A DNA stretch of 50,712 nt from assembly GCA_049304015.1 (NCBI GenBank), contig JBAQNS010000003.1, forward strand, positions 1 through 50,712. The letters are read 5' to 3'. The number at the start of each line of letters is the position of its first letter. Positions within the stretch are counted from its first letter, which is position 1. Source of the DNA: JAIFWN01 sp049304015 (GTDB lineage: Bacteria; Patescibacteriota; Minisyncoccia; Phycocordibacterales; Zambryskibacteraceae). Under the pieces are notes generated by a model, which ran no database searches, was not told the DNA's origin, and worked only from the letters and a program-made list of their open reading frames with translations. The position numbers and the translations under genes were made by a program. This document shows, one piece after another, positions 50,324 through 50,712 of this stretch.

Positions 50324-50712
50324 ATGTATATCGTTGTTGGATTAGGAAATCCTGGAGAAGAATATTTGAACACCAGACACAATGCTGGGCGTCTGGCTGT
50401 GGCATATCTTGAGAAGAAAAACCTTGAAGGGTTGAAGTTCGTGCATTTAGACACTTTTATGAATAAATCAGGGAGCGGTGTGGCTAAAGTTATCAAATCT
50501 AAAAAGGCAGCAGAGAAATTAGTGGTGATTTACGACGATTTGGACCTCGCATTAGGCACTATAAAGGTTTCTTATAATCGTGGTTCTGGTGGACACAAGG
50601 GGATTGAATCGATTGTGCGAGCACTAAAGACCGAAGCTTTCATACGAATTCGTATAGGCACTTCTCCTGCTACTCCAAGCGGGAAGTTGAAGAAACCTCA
50701 AGGTGAGAAGGC
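50324..50712 (+). CDS. pth: Peptidyl-tRNA hydrolase (3' partial)
   Basis: The first 129 codons are present; the gene runs off the window. MYIVVGLGNPGEEYLNTRHNAG contains the catalytic His19 (RHNAG), DTFMNKSG the substrate-binding Asn, VVIYDDLDLALGTIKV the conserved Asp, and GSGGHKGIESI the second His. The enzyme frees tRNA from peptidyl-tRNA that drops off the ribosome. Only about 20 residues lie between RHNAG and DTFMNKSG, against roughly 45 in typical bacterial Pth, so an internal loop is deleted. The -10 box 6 nt before the ATG predicts a leaderless mRNA. Confidence 0.93.
   Translation, partial: MYIVVGLGNPGEEYLNTRHNAGRLAVAYLEKKNLEGLKFVHLDTFMNKSGSGVAKVIKSKKAAEKLVVIYDDLDLALGTIKVSYNRGSGGHKGIESIVRALKTEAFIRIRIGTSPATPSGKLKKPQGEK

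Overview
The window reads as a chromosomal segment of a small-genome bacterium of the Candidate Phyla Radiation (Patescibacteria), most likely Parcubacteria/Paceibacteria. This is inferred from gene content and protein style: a giant surface protein built from GNVGIGTTTP-type repeats, a second secreted protein with poly-Gly linkers and a peptidoglycan-binding-like fold, phosphoketolase plus acetate kinase, unusually short housekeeping enzymes (ValRS, acetate kinase, peptidyl-tRNA hydrolase), and a small division/cell-wall gene set. No rRNA gene is present to confirm it.

Layout. 1-11.4 kb: the giant repeat protein, open at the window's left edge, and a small membrane protein. 11.4-12.7 kb: a REP-associated Y1 transposase with its REP palindromes, then the RNase P RNA gene (minus). 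12.8-19.4 kb: an O-antigen ligase/TPR membrane protein, murJ, lepA, a 35-aa membrane peptide (minus), a FtsB/DivIC-like protein and a glutaredoxin. 19.4-20.3 kb: tRNA-Arg and tRNA-Phe, each followed by a related ~110-nt element that ends in a second copy of that tRNA's own 3' end. 20.3-27.2 kb: hsp20, prsW-like, valS (minus), a Gly-rich surface protein, tsaD (minus). 27.3-31.1 kb: phosphoketolase, acetate kinase and a P-loop kinase in one unit. 31.1-45.3 kb: a mosaic in which GC-rich genes with Shine-Dalgarno leaders and their own terminators (small membrane and lipoproteins, an MFS transporter, a DEAH helicase, a secreted protein) alternate with AT-rich genes, three tRNAs, a matrixin-like protease and trxB. 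45.3-50.7 kb: the minus-strand run lepB, HisRS-like, rpsU, ybeY, ftsA, ftsZ, and divergent pth cut by the right edge.

Two expression styles can be read from the DNA. At least ten genes have an (often extended) -10 box ending 6-7 nt before the start codon, which predicts leaderless mRNAs; this fixes several start codons. Most GC-rich genes instead have 25-45 nt leaders with AGGAG-type sites and a strong stem-loop terminator.

The most unusual structure is the pair of tRNA-linked elements (19414-19530 and 20062-20170). They share a two-hairpin core, but each is flanked by an inverted copy of the T-arm and a direct copy of the 3' end of its own neighbouring tRNA. I do not recognise a described family that fits. 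All assignments come from reading the sequence; no database search or structure calculation was run.
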